Of a stretch of DNA of 64,000 nt, positions 15,967 through 25,027 are shown piece by piece. Location of the stretch: NCBI GenBank assembly GCA_035707105.1, contig DASSUI010000032.1:1-64000 (forward strand). The letters are read 5' to 3'. The first letter of the stretch is position 1. Every line of letters starts with the position of its first letter. A model generated the notes under the pieces. That model saw nothing but the letters and a program-made list of their open reading frames with translations, was not told the origin of the DNA and did not search any database. The position numbers were made by a program, and so were the translations under genes. This DNA comes from JACDAN01 sp035707105 (lineage in GTDB: Bacteria > Actinomycetota > Thermoleophilia > Gaiellales > Gaiellaceae).

Positions 15967-16716
15967 TCACCAGAGCCGCCGTCCGGCCGCGCGGAAGCGC
16001 CTGACAGCCTCGCGGTCCGGCCATGAGAAGTACGAGCCCGTGCTCAAATCGAGCGGCGACGTCTCTATGTCCCCTTGCTCGACGCGGTCGAGCACTTGGA
16101 GCAGAAGCTCGGCGGCGACCGCCTTCGACCGGTGTAGGAAGGCGTCGAGCGTCTCATCCGCATCGATCTTGAACGTCTGCTGGCCGCACAGGTCGCCGGC
16201 GTCGATTTCCTCATTGACGAGGTACACCGATACGCCAGCGGTCTCTTCACTATTCGCAAGCATCCAGAAGCTTGGCATGATTCCGCGATACTGCGGCAGA
16301 ATCGAGCCGTGCACGTTTAGGCAAGCTTTTGCAGGTAGCTGAATCAGCGGAGTGTGGAAAATCTGCGGACAGCTCACGGAGACGATGACGTCAGTTCCAA
16401 GCGCTCCGACCTCCTCGAGAAATGAAGGCGCATTTACGTCCGAGGTCTCGGCGCAGCGAACGCCATGGAGCTTGCACGCGGCGGCGATTGAATCTCCTCG
16501 TGCCTTGGCCCGCACTGTTCGTGTTGCAAGGCCGAGCAGTCCCTCGAATCCAAAGGTCCGAAAATAGCGCCAGGCCGCCTTCGCGGTCGTCTGGTTCTTG
16601 TACAGTGGAGGAACCAGGTAGACTGCCGCCGTGTCCCGAGCGCGCTCGCGAAGGACTCGGTCGAAGAACGCCGGCAGGTAGATGGGGTCAGCCGTAGTAA
16701 GGAAGACAATCCTCAC
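15967..16716 (-). CDS. Formyltransferase-family protein (sugar N-formyltransferase candidate)
   Basis: GTG 16716 is chosen because it overlaps the upstream stop (GTGA); an earlier GTG at 16728 is possible. The 249-residue protein has the formyltransferase catalytic set: Asn, His and Asp in LNVHGSILPQYRGIMPSFW and EEIDAGDLC. Methionyl-tRNA formyltransferases share these, but this protein lacks their C-terminal tRNA-binding domain and sits in a sugar cluster. Formylation of a 4-amino-4,6-dideoxy sugar from N10-formyl-tetrahydrofolate, as by VioF or the ArnA N-terminal domain, is therefore more likely. It is coupled to the deacetylase upstream of it. Confidence 0.82.
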   Translation of the reverse strand: MRIVFLTTADPIYLPAFFDRVLRERARDTAAVYLVPPLYKNQTTAKAAWRYFRTFGFEGLLGLATRTVRAKARGDSIAAACKLHGVRCAETSDVNAPSFLEEVGALGTDVIVSVSCPQIFHTPLIQLPAKACLNVHGSILPQYRGIMPSFWMLANSEETAGVSVYLVNEEIDAGDLCGQQTFKIDADETLDAFLHRSKAVAAELLLQVLDRVEQGDIETSPLDLSTGSYFSWPDREAVRRFRAAGRRLW

Positions 16717-17606
16717 CTGAGCCCCCACGTGGCCAGTACTTCGTCGAATCGACCGAAGCGCAGACTCTCGAGCAGTGCTCGAACACGCACACCAAAGGTG
16801 GTACGTCCGAGTCCCTGCGCAAGCCTGAGTCGCCGCGGAACGCTTCCGCGATAGGTGCCGAGTTCATCTGGGTTGAACTCGTAGGGATGGCAGTAAATGA
16901 CGGGCGGGCGTCCGTCCTCGACGACCGAGCGGACGGCCCGAACGATCACCTGCCGCGGCAGAACGCGGAAGTACCCGCCGCCAGCGACAGGTACGCGCCA
17001 CTTCCCGTGGCGCCAGACTGCTACCGGAACCTCGAGAATCCGACGCCCTCCGGGCAGCGCGATCTCGTGCGGCGCGAGTTCCCAACCGCGGATTCCATAG
17101 CGGCGAGTTTGTACTGGAAAGATCGATGAGTCGATCTCGAAACCAACCTCGCAAAGGGTCTCAAGCGCCCACAGGTTCTCGCCGAGAATCGAGAAATCCT
17201 GCGCGCGAAACGCGGTAACGGGCAGGCCTGCAGCGTCCTCAACGGTCTGACGGGCTCGCTCGAGTTCCTGCCGGAGGCCGAACCGATCCATTTCGTAGAG
17301 CGGGCGATGGCTGTAGCCGTGGGCCTGCACCTCGTGCCCCTCCGCGATGAGCGTGTGAACGAGCGTAGGAAACGTCTCGGCGACTCGCCCTTGGACGAAG
17401 AACGTTGCTTTTACTCGAACGTCGTCGAGGAGGGCCAGCACCCGCTCCGTGTTGGTGACGACGCGCGCGCTGATCGGGGCATCGAAATCGACGCATGACT
17501 GGTACCAGTCCTCAACGTCCACGGTGAACGCAGCCAGAGGTCCCCGCCCATCGTCGGGCCGCCGAGGTGACACCGGTTGAGGCCGGTTGGCCGCACTGTC
17601 ATTCAT
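16713..17606 (-). CDS. Polysaccharide deacetylase, XrtA/PEP-CTERM-locus type
   Basis: This 297-residue NodB-fold protein has the start FTVDVEDWYQS (about 28-38) and the end YCHPYEFNPDE that mark the deacetylase subfamily found next to exosortase XrtA in EPS loci, including a DUF3473-like C-terminal part. Other motifs are VKATFFVQGRVAE, EVQAHGYSHRPL (metal-binding His pair), FRAQDFSI and EIDSSIFPV. It probably removes N-acetyl groups from polymer or lipid-linked sugars. No exosortase or PEP-CTERM substrate is seen in the window, so the usual partner is absent or elsewhere. It is coupled by GTGA to the formyltransferase. Confidence 0.85.
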   Translation of the reverse strand: MNDSAANRPQPVSPRRPDDGRGPLAAFTVDVEDWYQSCVDFDAPISARVVTNTERVLALLDDVRVKATFFVQGRVAETFPTLVHTLIAEGHEVQAHGYSHRPLYEMDRFGLRQELERARQTVEDAAGLPVTAFRAQDFSILGENLWALETLCEVGFEIDSSIFPVQTRRYGIRGWELAPHEIALPGGRRILEVPVAVWRHGKWRVPVAGGGYFRVLPRQVIVRAVRSVVEDGRPPVIYCHPYEFNPDELGTYRGSVPRRLRLAQGLGRTTFGVRVRALLESLRFGRFDEVLATWGLR

Positions 17607-17763
17607 GGTGTCCGTCGCCGACGACCAAGGGGCTCTCGCCAGAATGAAAAGTTCGAATGCTTAGAAAACGCCTTCCCCCTGAGATCGCTTCCGCGCGTGG
17701 CGGGTACGCCTGCTTCAGCATAACGCTCCGTGGCAATTCGACAATGGCGCACCGATCCCTAAG
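17607..17763. promoter_or_regulatory. Divergent promoter region
   Basis: A 157-base gap lies between divergent deacetylase and glycosyltransferase genes, with A/T-rich patches (for example GAATGAAAAGTTCGAATGC near 17642). It must hold both promoters; no operator repeat was recognised. Confidence 0.4.
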
Positions 17764-18852
17764 ATGAGCCCGATGGCGTCTTCCCGTCACGAGCAATCAT
17801 CGCCTGAAACGACCACTCCGACCGTGCGCCGGATCTCGGTAATCATTCCGATGTTCAACGAGGAACGGAATATCGAGAGGGTCGTCGAAGACATCGCGGC
17901 ACAGGACTTTGAGGGCGACCTCGAGGTACTCGTCGCGGATGGTGGCTCCACTGACCGGTCGCGCGAGCTGCTCGTCGCGGCGGCCGAGCGAACTGGCGTT
18001 CAGCTAACGCTCATTCAGAACCCCAAGCGGCTCGTTGCGCACGGTCTGAACGCGTGCGTCGGACAAGCAAGCGGCGATCTGATCGCTCGCCTCGATTGTA
18101 GGTCGCGGTACCCGGCCAACTACCTCCGCCGACTCGCAGCGCGCGCCGAAGACACCGATGCATGGAACGTGGCTGCCGTTCTCGAGCCCATTGGGCGCAC
18201 GGCGATGGAGCGGGCGGTGGCGTGTGCGATGGACAGTCCGTTCGGTGGCATCGCCTGGACACGGCACGCACGCGGACGGGAACCGGTCGAGGTCGACACC
18301 GTGTACATCGGTGCGTATCGTCGAATCGCTTTCGAGAAGGTCGGTCTCTTCGACGCAAGCGTCGTCGACAATCACGACGAGGACTTCAACCTTCGGGTCC
18401 GTAAGGCCGGCGGAACCATTGTGCTCGATCCCACGCTTCGTGTGCGCTATACACCCGCCGGATCGTTTCGCGGCGTCTTCGCTCGCTACTTCGCGTACGG
18501 CTTCTACAAGCCGGCCGTCATGCGGAAGCACAAGCAGGTGCTGAGCGCCCGGAGCCTGGTACCAACGGTGTTCCTTGGCACGCTTGCAGTGTTACTCGGT
18601 GCCTCCACGCTCCTCCGTGGCGCGCGCCGAGTTCTCGCCGCCGAGATCGGGCTTTACACCGCCGCCGCCGGCGTGTTTGGAGCGGCAAGCGTCCTGCGCA
18701 GGCGCGAGTCATTGCGCCTCTTGCCCCGCGTGGTCGCATTGTTTCCAACATTCCACCTCGCGTACGGGACCGGGATGGTCGCCGGATGGCTACGACGAGG
18801 GAAAGCGGCCGACCTGCACGCGGCGGCGGAACCGGATACGGCACCGCCCTAG
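17764..18852 (+). CDS. Family 2 glycosyltransferase with membrane C terminus (ExoA-like)
   Basis: This 362-residue protein opens with the GT-A fold: VIIPMFNEERNIERVVEDI (about 25-43), VLVADGGSTDRS with the nucleotide-binding Asp, then LIARLDCRSRYP in place of the usual DxD, and EDFNLRVRKAGG holding the catalytic acid. Hydrophobic helices at about 265-290, 295-320 and 325-350 anchor it. This layout is that of succinoglycan ExoA-like transferases, which add a sugar to an undecaprenyl-linked intermediate on the inner face of the membrane. DCR instead of DxD is unusual. It has no close partner on its own strand. Confidence 0.85.
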   Translation: MSPMASSRHEQSSPETTTPTVRRISVIIPMFNEERNIERVVEDIAAQDFEGDLEVLVADGGSTDRSRELLVAAAERTGVQLTLIQNPKRLVAHGLNACVGQASGDLIARLDCRSRYPANYLRRLAARAEDTDAWNVAAVLEPIGRTAMERAVACAMDSPFGGIAWTRHARGREPVEVDTVYIGAYRRIAFEKVGLFDASVVDNHDEDFNLRVRKAGGTIVLDPTLRVRYTPAGSFRGVFARYFAYGFYKPAVMRKHKQVLSARSLVPTVFLGTLAVLLGASTLLRGARRVLAAEIGLYTAAAGVFGAASVLRRRESLRLLPRVVALFPTFHLAYGTGMVAGWLRRGKAADLHAAAEPDTAPP

Positions 18853-18890
18853 CCGGGCAGGCGAGAGAATCCCGCACGCCTTGGATTGCA

Positions 18891-20069
18891 TTAGCCGCCG
18901 ATGAAGCGCGCGACGCGCGCGGCTTCGGTCTCGAGCGTCCGTGCGCGAGCAACCTCCAGGCCGCGGTGGACCAGATCGCTTCGCAGGCGCTCGTCGTCGA
19001 CGATTCTCAAAACCGCGCGGACGAGCGCGTCGACATCCCGCGGTGGAACCAGCAGGCCGGCCTGACCATGTTGCAGCGCGGCGGCGACACCTCCTACGTC
19101 CGTCGCCACAACAGGCGCGCCGGCGGCCAGGGCCTCGGTGAGCACCTGGGGCACCCCCTCAGTCAGCGAGACGTGAACGAAGACGTGCGCGGAGCGATAC
19201 AGGGAAATGAGGGCCGGGCCGAATGGGATGAACCCACGCAGCTCCAGGCGATGCGAGATCCCAAGATCGCGGGCGCGGCGGCGAACCGGTTCGCGGAGCT
19301 GGCCGTCGCCGAGCCAAGTCAGACGAAATCGTCCGGGGCGCTCCCGCTCGAGTCTCGCGAGCGCGTCAACGAGCAACAAAGGGTTCTTTTCTGGCTCGAG
19401 TCTTCCTACCGCGAGCAGGCTGATCTCCTGGCTCCACTCTCGTCGCTGAGGTTGTGATGCGACGTCGTCAGCTCGGACAAGCGAAACCGTCATCGGCAAG
19501 ACCGACTCGCGGTTGCCATATCGGCGGGCAATTTCCGGGCCCACGACGGTCGTCCTCAGCGCTCTCGAGAGCAGTCGATAGGAGATATCGAGCGCATGCA
19601 CGCCGAGCAGGAGTGGACTCCAGCCCGCGCTGGAAAGCCGGCCGCGAAAATAGGCGACAGTGTCTTGCCTCACACCGACGACCACGCGCTTTCCGCGAAC
19701 GAGCCCAAACAGTACGAGAACGAGGGCAAACGGGTGTGGACCGAAGACCCACAACGCATCGACCTCCCGAAGTCCACGCCAGAGTTGTCGGACCGTCGGA
19801 GCAGACGCACGCGCCAAAGCCCGGACGTCGCGTACGCTCGGGTAAAACGGCAGCTGCACGATGTCGAGGTTGGTCAGCGGAACGTAATCCGGAGGCGCAT
19901 CGCCTCGGACGGTTCGGCCGAAGAGCACCACGCGGTCGAAAGCTCGGCCGACCTCGACTGCAAAAAGGAGAAACGCGCTGTCAACCGGGTCGGCTGAAAG
20001 CCGCTCGCCGCCTGCCGTTCTCGTGACGCGGTATACGGCGTCGACGTAGATTCCGAGGCGCAGGCTCAG
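18891..20069 (-). CDS. Family 4 glycosyltransferase (CTG start or 1-base frameshift)
   Basis: The catalytic C-terminal half is clear: VGRLEPEKNPLLLVDAL, LTWLGDGQL, LRGFIPFGPAL and the Glu pair in EGVPQVLTEALAAGAPVVATDVGG. The first conventional start is GTG 19931, but the frame stays open and protein-like upstream (LRLGIYVDAVYRVTRTAGGE), which is a proper GT-B N terminus. Only CTG codons (20069 or 20063) are available there. ATG at 20077 is out of frame; adding one G to the GGG run at 20070-20072 would fuse it and give an MKGLSLRLGI start. I therefore give the full frame, about 392 residues. It is a retaining GT4 enzyme, sugar unknown. Confidence 0.78.
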   Translation of the reverse strand: MSLRLGIYVDAVYRVTRTAGGERLSADPVDSAFLLFAVEVGRAFDRVVLFGRTVRGDAPPDYVPLTNLDIVQLPFYPSVRDVRALARASAPTVRQLWRGLREVDALWVFGPHPFALVLVLFGLVRGKRVVVGVRQDTVAYFRGRLSSAGWSPLLLGVHALDISYRLLSRALRTTVVGPEIARRYGNRESVLPMTVSLVRADDVASQPQRREWSQEISLLAVGRLEPEKNPLLLVDALARLERERPGRFRLTWLGDGQLREPVRRRARDLGISHRLELRGFIPFGPALISLYRSAHVFVHVSLTEGVPQVLTEALAAGAPVVATDVGGVAAALQHGQAGLLVPPRDVDALVRAVLRIVDDERLRSDLVHRGLEVARARTLETEAARVARFIGG

Positions 20070-20082
20070 CCCTTCATGTCCC

Positions 20083-21171
20083 TTACCGGCTCATCCTTGC
20101 GCATCTGGTCCGGACGAGGCGGGCACGCGACCGAAACGCTGCGGGCGAGATCACCTTACCGAGGTCGAGCACCCGAAACCGCTCGATCGGGATGTTCGAG
20201 AGCTCTGGATAGTCCACAGGCGGAAACAGCCCCGCATATCGGTCCGACCGGTAGCTCTGCGGATGAACGGCGTAAAGGTTCAGCGCGCCGCCCGTGTCGC
20301 CCAGATACATGCCATACCGTTGCAGCGCCCGTGCGATCGTCCGCTCGTACGGGCGAAGCCGCAGGCTGTCGAGGTCGAGCGCGGGATCGAGCTGGAGCCG
20401 CGCCCCCTCCGGCAGTGCATCCGGCCGAGTGCTCTGCCCATCCGTCTCCGTCGCGGGCGCGACCGCGCCGCGCGCAGAAGTGTACGGGTAGCTGAACATC
20501 AACGCATGTCGGATCTCACGCGACTTCAGCTCCCCCGGCCAGATCAACCCCGCCACGTTCGAAAAGCCTGAGCCGCGCGTCGAGAACCCGAACGGGTACG
20601 TGCCTTTGCCCTTGATGAGCAGTGTGTTCGCCCAATCCGCGCTCCAACGCCCGCCGGCGCTGCGTGCCCCGTAGAAATCGAACTGGCATCCGGTCCGGCG
20701 GTCGAGCACGGTCATGTGACCGTCGCCCTCAGGATCGGGCGCCGCCGCCGGGGGGATCGGGACACGTCGGAGCCAGTCCGCACCCCTCCACGACGCCGTC
20801 AACCGCACATCGAAGCGCGGCGTCGCCGGGCCTGCCTCGTAGACCGGTACGGTCCACGCCCTCAGGGCGACCGTGAACCCTCGTCTGTCCGCCAGATCCT
20901 TCAAAGCGGCTACATAGCGGGCGGAATTCGGATCCACCGTTGCCCCTGCGACGATCGGACGATTGAAGGGGCTCGCCCGTCCATAGAGCGGCGCCTTCCG
21001 CGGACGGGAAACGGGTCGCGGAGATGTGGGAACGGTCGTGTACGCCGGAATCGCCGAAGGTGAACTCGAGAGTGTTGCGACGCGGTCGGGCCGCTTCACA
21101 GATGCATCGGAACTCGCGCCACCGAAGGTTGCAAACGCAACTGCGCACAGGAAAGCAGCACGGCCGATCAT
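20083..21171 (-). CDS. Secreted protein of unrecognised family (SPFN domain)
   Basis: This 362-residue protein has a signal peptide (MIGRAAFLCAVAFATFGGAS), a Ser/Pro-rich spacer to about 55 and one long domain. I do not recognise the family. The domain begins RASPFNRPI and has repeated conserved points shared with the C-terminal 300 residues of the next gene: FDVRLTASWRGADWL, PEGDGHMTVLDRRTGCQFDFY, STRGSGFSNVAGL, RHALMF, TETDGQ, PEGARLQLDP and QRYGMYLGDTGG. The invariant His, Asp, Cys and Glu positions suggest an enzyme or a carbohydrate-binding fold. Its place in a polysaccharide island suggests a role on exported glycan. Confidence 0.72.
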   Translation of the reverse strand: MIGRAAFLCAVAFATFGGASSDASVKRPDRVATLSSSPSAIPAYTTVPTSPRPVSRPRKAPLYGRASPFNRPIVAGATVDPNSARYVAALKDLADRRGFTVALRAWTVPVYEAGPATPRFDVRLTASWRGADWLRRVPIPPAAAPDPEGDGHMTVLDRRTGCQFDFYGARSAGGRWSADWANTLLIKGKGTYPFGFSTRGSGFSNVAGLIWPGELKSREIRHALMFSYPYTSARGAVAPATETDGQSTRPDALPEGARLQLDPALDLDSLRLRPYERTIARALQRYGMYLGDTGGALNLYAVHPQSYRSDRYAGLFPPVDYPELSNIPIERFRVLDLGKVISPAAFRSRARLVRTRCARMSR

Positions 21172-21259
21172 TCCAGTGCCTCGGGCGACGCACGAAATGT
21201 AACGCTCTCTCAGATCGTCCTGCCGTTCTTCGCTCCAGGGATGCTCGACGACGCGAAGG

Positions 21260-23524
21260 TCACTTGAACGTATTGCACCCGTTGAAGACGATCTCGCTGC
21301 TCTGCCTGTACTGCTGCCCGACCGTGAGGACGCGGAGGTTTGAGATCAGGCTCGGCGGAAGATTGACGTATGTCTTGTCGCCCCAGATCGTCGCGTACGG
21401 ATTCGACGAATACGACTGCGGGTTCTCGGCGTAAAAGTCGATCGTCGAGCCCGAAACGTCGCCGAGATAGGCGCCGTATTGCTGGAGCGCCCGCGCGATC
21501 ACACGCTCGTGTGGCTGGCTGAGGGAGTTGACGTTGAATGCAGGGTTGAGCTGGACGCGGGCTCCCTCGGGTATCGCGTAGGAGAGGGCGCTGTGGCCGT
21601 CGCTCTCCGTTGCCGGCAGCACCGGCCCGCCGTCTTTGACGTAGGGGCTATTGAAGACGAGTGCATGATCGATTACGCCCTCGGTGCCATCCGGGTTGAC
21701 GAACTCGTGCGGGAACATCAAGCCGGCGAGTAGACCGAAGCCGGAACCTCGTGCCGACGTGCCCTTCGCGTAGACGCCGTCCGACGACGTTGGCAGTGCG
21801 TTCGCCCAGCCCGACTCCCAGGCGCCGTTCACCCTGGCCGCGTCGTAGAAGTCGTACTCACAGCCGGTCGAACGATCGATGATCACCATATGACCGTCGC
21901 CGCCCGCGTCCGGCCGCGCAGCATCCGGGATCGGGACGTTGACCAGCCAGTCGGCGGCGCGCCATGATGCCGTCAGCCGGACGTCGTATTTCGGTGTCCT
22001 CGCGTCGGCATAGTAAACCGGGACGGAGTAGCTCTTTGCGGCGATCAGTACGCCGTAGTTGGTCGCGGCGTGTACGAGCCCGGCGACCATGGCCGAGGAA
22101 TTCGGGTCGACCGTCGCGGACGTGGGAATTCGCTGGTTGAACGGACTCCCGCTGGAGTACCAGCGGCTTGCGCTTGGGGTCTGGGAAATCGGCGGAGCAG
22201 CGACGACGGCCGTCTGCGGAGACGTGGCGGACGCGGATCCGCCGGCGTTCGTCGCCGTCACGGCTACGCGAAGCGTGGAGCCGACGTCGGACGTTGTCGC
22301 CTGATAGTGCGGAGAGACACCCCCAGGGATGTTCGCGCAGCTCCCGCCGGACGAGTCGCAGCGCCGCCACTGAAAGGCATAGGTGATCGGCTCGAGGCCG
22401 GTCCACGACCCTGGCTCCGCGGTTAGCGTCTGACCGGCCTGCGCCGTGCCGGACACCGTTGGCAAAGCTGCGTTCACTGGCGGCAACGGCTTGGGCCAGA
22501 CGACTGCCGTCGGAGCCGATATGGCTCTGCCTAGCCCGGCGGAGTTCATCGCCGTCACGACGACGCGGAGCGTCGAACCGATGTCGCTCGCTGTCGCTTG
22601 GTACGACCCCGCGGTTGCTCCCGGAATACTGGCGCAGCCGGCGCCGGTGGAGCCACAGCGCTGCCATTCGTAGCCATATATGACGGGCTCCGGACTCGAC
22701 CACAGGCCCGGGTTCGCCGCGAGTGTCTGACCGTCTGCGGCCACGCCGGTAATCGTCGGCGGGGAAATGTTTAGTGGTGGAGTGAGCGGGGCGGAGACCA
22801 GCGGAGGGCTGAGCGCCACGAGCTGGCCGATGTTGCTGCTGGATCCGCTTCCCGACGTGATGGCGACCTTGTCGCCGGTCGCCCCCGCGGCGGCCTTCAC
22901 GAAGTCGGCCGCCTTCGCACGCAGGGCGCTCGTCCCGCCCCTCGTCGGCTCGTCGTATCGTTCTTCGGTGCCCAACGGAGAGACGGTCGTCTTGATGCCG
23001 TTGTGCGCGAAGAACGCGACCACTCGATCGTCCGCAGCAGTGGTCGTCACGGAGGGGGCGACAATCTGGTTCGTGTACGAACGGCTGCGGCCACTATGCG
23101 CATCGATCGGTCGCAGCGAATCAACGCCGCGGTACGCGAGGATGGCGCCTGCCGCGCCTACGGGTTGGGAAAACTTCCAGGTCCACGTATACGACTCCGG
23201 CTCCGAGCTGCTGACCACCTTGAAGTACAGGGCTTGGGCGAGCGACGCATACAAGGGGTCGTTGTTGTCGCGCCGGATCACTGTCCATCCTGGCGGCGTC
23301 GCGATCGGCGCGCCTGCGGGAAGCCGGACTGCGAGAGCTGCAAGCATGACGTCGCCGGCGGCGATGTTCGCTGGAACGGCGAGAGACAGCGAGGAAGACG
23401 GCGTGGAGGTTGCGGCGGTCGACGTAGACGAAAGCATCGGCGCCGCGGGTGCGGCAGGTGTTGCGAGTCCCGAAACGACGACTACGTAGGCGGTGGCGGC
23501 AGCTAAGCGGCTTCGATTCGGCAT
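21260..23524 (-). CDS. Large secreted protein: surface domain, two Ig-like repeats and C-terminal SPFN domain
   Basis: ATG 23524 follows AGGGGGGAA and begins a signal peptide (RLAAATAYVVVVSGLATPAA); the open frame runs to 23542. The 754-residue protein has an N-terminal beta-rich domain (about 45-225, PPGWTVIRR, GAILAYRGVD), then two about 95-residue Ig-like repeats that each carry GQTL-AxPGxW, YxWQRC or FQWRRC and STLRVxVTAxNxxG (about 250-435). The C-terminal domain (about 450-754) is paralogous to the whole domain of the preceding gene, sharing SPFNQR, YDVRLTASWRAADWL, GGDGHMVIIDRSTGCEYDFY, IPEGARVQLNP and QYGAYLGD. It is probably cell-surface bound and acts on or holds polysaccharide. Confidence 0.76.
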   Translation of the reverse strand: MPNRSRLAAATAYVVVVSGLATPAAPAAPMLSSTSTAATSTPSSSLSLAVPANIAAGDVMLAALAVRLPAGAPIATPPGWTVIRRDNNDPLYASLAQALYFKVVSSSEPESYTWTWKFSQPVGAAGAILAYRGVDSLRPIDAHSGRSRSYTNQIVAPSVTTTAADDRVVAFFAHNGIKTTVSPLGTEERYDEPTRGGTSALRAKAADFVKAAAGATGDKVAITSGSGSSSNIGQLVALSPPLVSAPLTPPLNISPPTITGVAADGQTLAANPGLWSSPEPVIYGYEWQRCGSTGAGCASIPGATAGSYQATASDIGSTLRVVVTAMNSAGLGRAISAPTAVVWPKPLPPVNAALPTVSGTAQAGQTLTAEPGSWTGLEPITYAFQWRRCDSSGGSCANIPGGVSPHYQATTSDVGSTLRVAVTATNAGGSASATSPQTAVVAAPPISQTPSASRWYSSGSPFNQRIPTSATVDPNSSAMVAGLVHAATNYGVLIAAKSYSVPVYYADARTPKYDVRLTASWRAADWLVNVPIPDAARPDAGGDGHMVIIDRSTGCEYDFYDAARVNGAWESGWANALPTSSDGVYAKGTSARGSGFGLLAGLMFPHEFVNPDGTEGVIDHALVFNSPYVKDGGPVLPATESDGHSALSYAIPEGARVQLNPAFNVNSLSQPHERVIARALQQYGAYLGDVSGSTIDFYAENPQSYSSNPYATIWGDKTYVNLPPSLISNLRVLTVGQQYRQSSEIVFNGCNTFK

Positions 23525-23596
23525 TTCCCCCCTTATCGACAACGGCCGCTGGACCTGAAGCTCGGAAACCTATAGGACCCGCAGGACGAAGAGCGC

Positions 23597-25027
23597 GTGA
23601 ACCTCGCCCACGACGTCCGCTACCGTTCGTGGGTGTCCGGCGCGCGCGGCCCGCGTTCGCATCCTTGGTACGGGTGGCTTCCTGCGGTGCTCCCCGTCGA
23701 CGCCCGCCGCCTCCGGATCGACGACCCGGAATTGGCCGCAACGTTCGACGGCGTCGGCGTTGAACTTGTCGACTCGCAGCCAGACGTCGAGATCGGGCCG
23801 GTCGAGCGACTGCGAGGCGATGCTGCACGAGCAATCGCCACCATCGCCTTCGAGCCACGCGACGGTCAGTCACGAGTCGCTCGGGCGTTAGCCAGAGGTA
23901 TCGGCTCGATTCGACTGCGAGTGGCCGCCCGGCGCGAGCGCCGCCGAATGCGGCTGGCCGGCTATCCGGAAGTGGTCGCGATCCGCTGGGATTTCGAGCA
24001 TGCGCTCCGTCTCCCCGGAAAGCATGACGGTCGGCGCAGTGGGATCGAACTGCTGCCTCTGCGGGCAATCGTTCTCGGAACCCGAGGCGATGTTGTCCGA
24101 ACCGTCTTCGACGAGGCGGTCGAGGCCGCCTTCCGGGCAGACGGGGCATCGGTTGAGCAAGAGGCGCCGGTCGTTCGAGCCGCCGCACTCATCGTCGTCG
24201 GAAGGACCGAGGTTCTGCGGGTGGCGATCGGGCGCTGTGGGCACGAGCTAGAGGCGCAGTGTGAAGCGCTGAACCTCCTCAGCGCGGTAGCGCCCGCTCG
24301 GGTCGCCGAGCGGATACCTTCGATGCTCGCGCATGGGAAGGCGGGGGTCGGCGATTGGACCCTCGAGAGCAGGCTGCGCGGCGCGCCTGCCCCGGTGCGG
24401 CCGGCGGGCGCGTTGCTAGACGAGTGCGTCGACTTCCTCGTCGCATTGCATACCGCAGTACCCGGTCGCAGCGACGAGCGCACAATTTCCGCGAACGCGG
24501 ACGTCGTCGCCGGTGTGTGTGCGCACGAGCAAGCGAGCGAGCTCCGACGACTCGCCGAGCGTCTGGAGCGAAGGCTCGCCGACCTCCCGCGTGGATTCGC
24601 CCACGGAGACTTTTGGGGCCGCAACCTCCTCGTCGACTCCGAGAGGCTCGTCGGCGTCCTGGACTGGGCCGGCGCGGGAACGGGACGGCTGCCTTTGCTG
24701 GACCTTCTCCATCTCCACGTCAGCGCGACACGCTGGACGAGAAACCTCGACCTGGGGCCGGTGCTCGTCAAAGAGTTCTTGCCTTGGGCGCGGGCAGGCG
24801 CGGACCCCAGTGTCCGCGCGTACTGCCAACGTCTCGGACTTCACGTCACACGTTCGGAGCTCGAATCGCTCGTCGTCGCCTACTGGCTGGGCCGGGTGGC
24901 CCATGAGCTCAAGACGACGAGGCATCGAGACCAGCCGGCGTGGCTGCGGCGGAACGTGTTGGAGGTCCTGGGCGACGTCGCAGCTCACGGCCCAGGGTCG
25001 AACCTCGCGCGTCCTACCTTCAGGTAG
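23597..25027 (+). CDS. Aminoglycoside-phosphotransferase-fold protein with unknown N-terminal half
   Basis: The protein (GTG start, 476 residues) has an N-terminal half of about 200 residues without motifs I recognise. Its C-terminal half is a kinase-like APH fold: the catalytic loop FAHGDFWGRNLLVD (about 334-347, His-Gly-Asp with Asn) and the metal site GVLDWAGAG. Proteins of this build phosphorylate small molecules such as sugars, choline or aminoglycosides. Its location next to glycan genes makes a sugar substrate plausible but unproven. Its 3' end overlaps the convergent metallophosphoesterase by 43 bases. Confidence 0.76.
   Translation: MNLAHDVRYRSWVSGARGPRSHPWYGWLPAVLPVDARRLRIDDPELAATFDGVGVELVDSQPDVEIGPVERLRGDAARAIATIAFEPRDGQSRVARALARGIGSIRLRVAARRERRRMRLAGYPEVVAIRWDFEHALRLPGKHDGRRSGIELLPLRAIVLGTRGDVVRTVFDEAVEAAFRADGASVEQEAPVVRAAALIVVGRTEVLRVAIGRCGHELEAQCEALNLLSAVAPARVAERIPSMLAHGKAGVGDWTLESRLRGAPAPVRPAGALLDECVDFLVALHTAVPGRSDERTISANADVVAGVCAHEQASELRRLAERLERRLADLPRGFAHGDFWGRNLLVDSERLVGVLDWAGAGTGRLPLLDLLHLHVSATRWTRNLDLGPVLVKEFLPWARAGADPSVRAYCQRLGLHVTRSELESLVVAYWLGRVAHELKTTRHRDQPAWLRRNVLEVLGDVAAHGPGSNLARPTFR

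Noticed and set aside
15967..16716. Methionyl-tRNA formyltransferase (fmt)
   Set aside because: Catalytic residues agree, but the C-terminal tRNA-binding domain is missing and the gene is coupled to a polysaccharide deacetylase.
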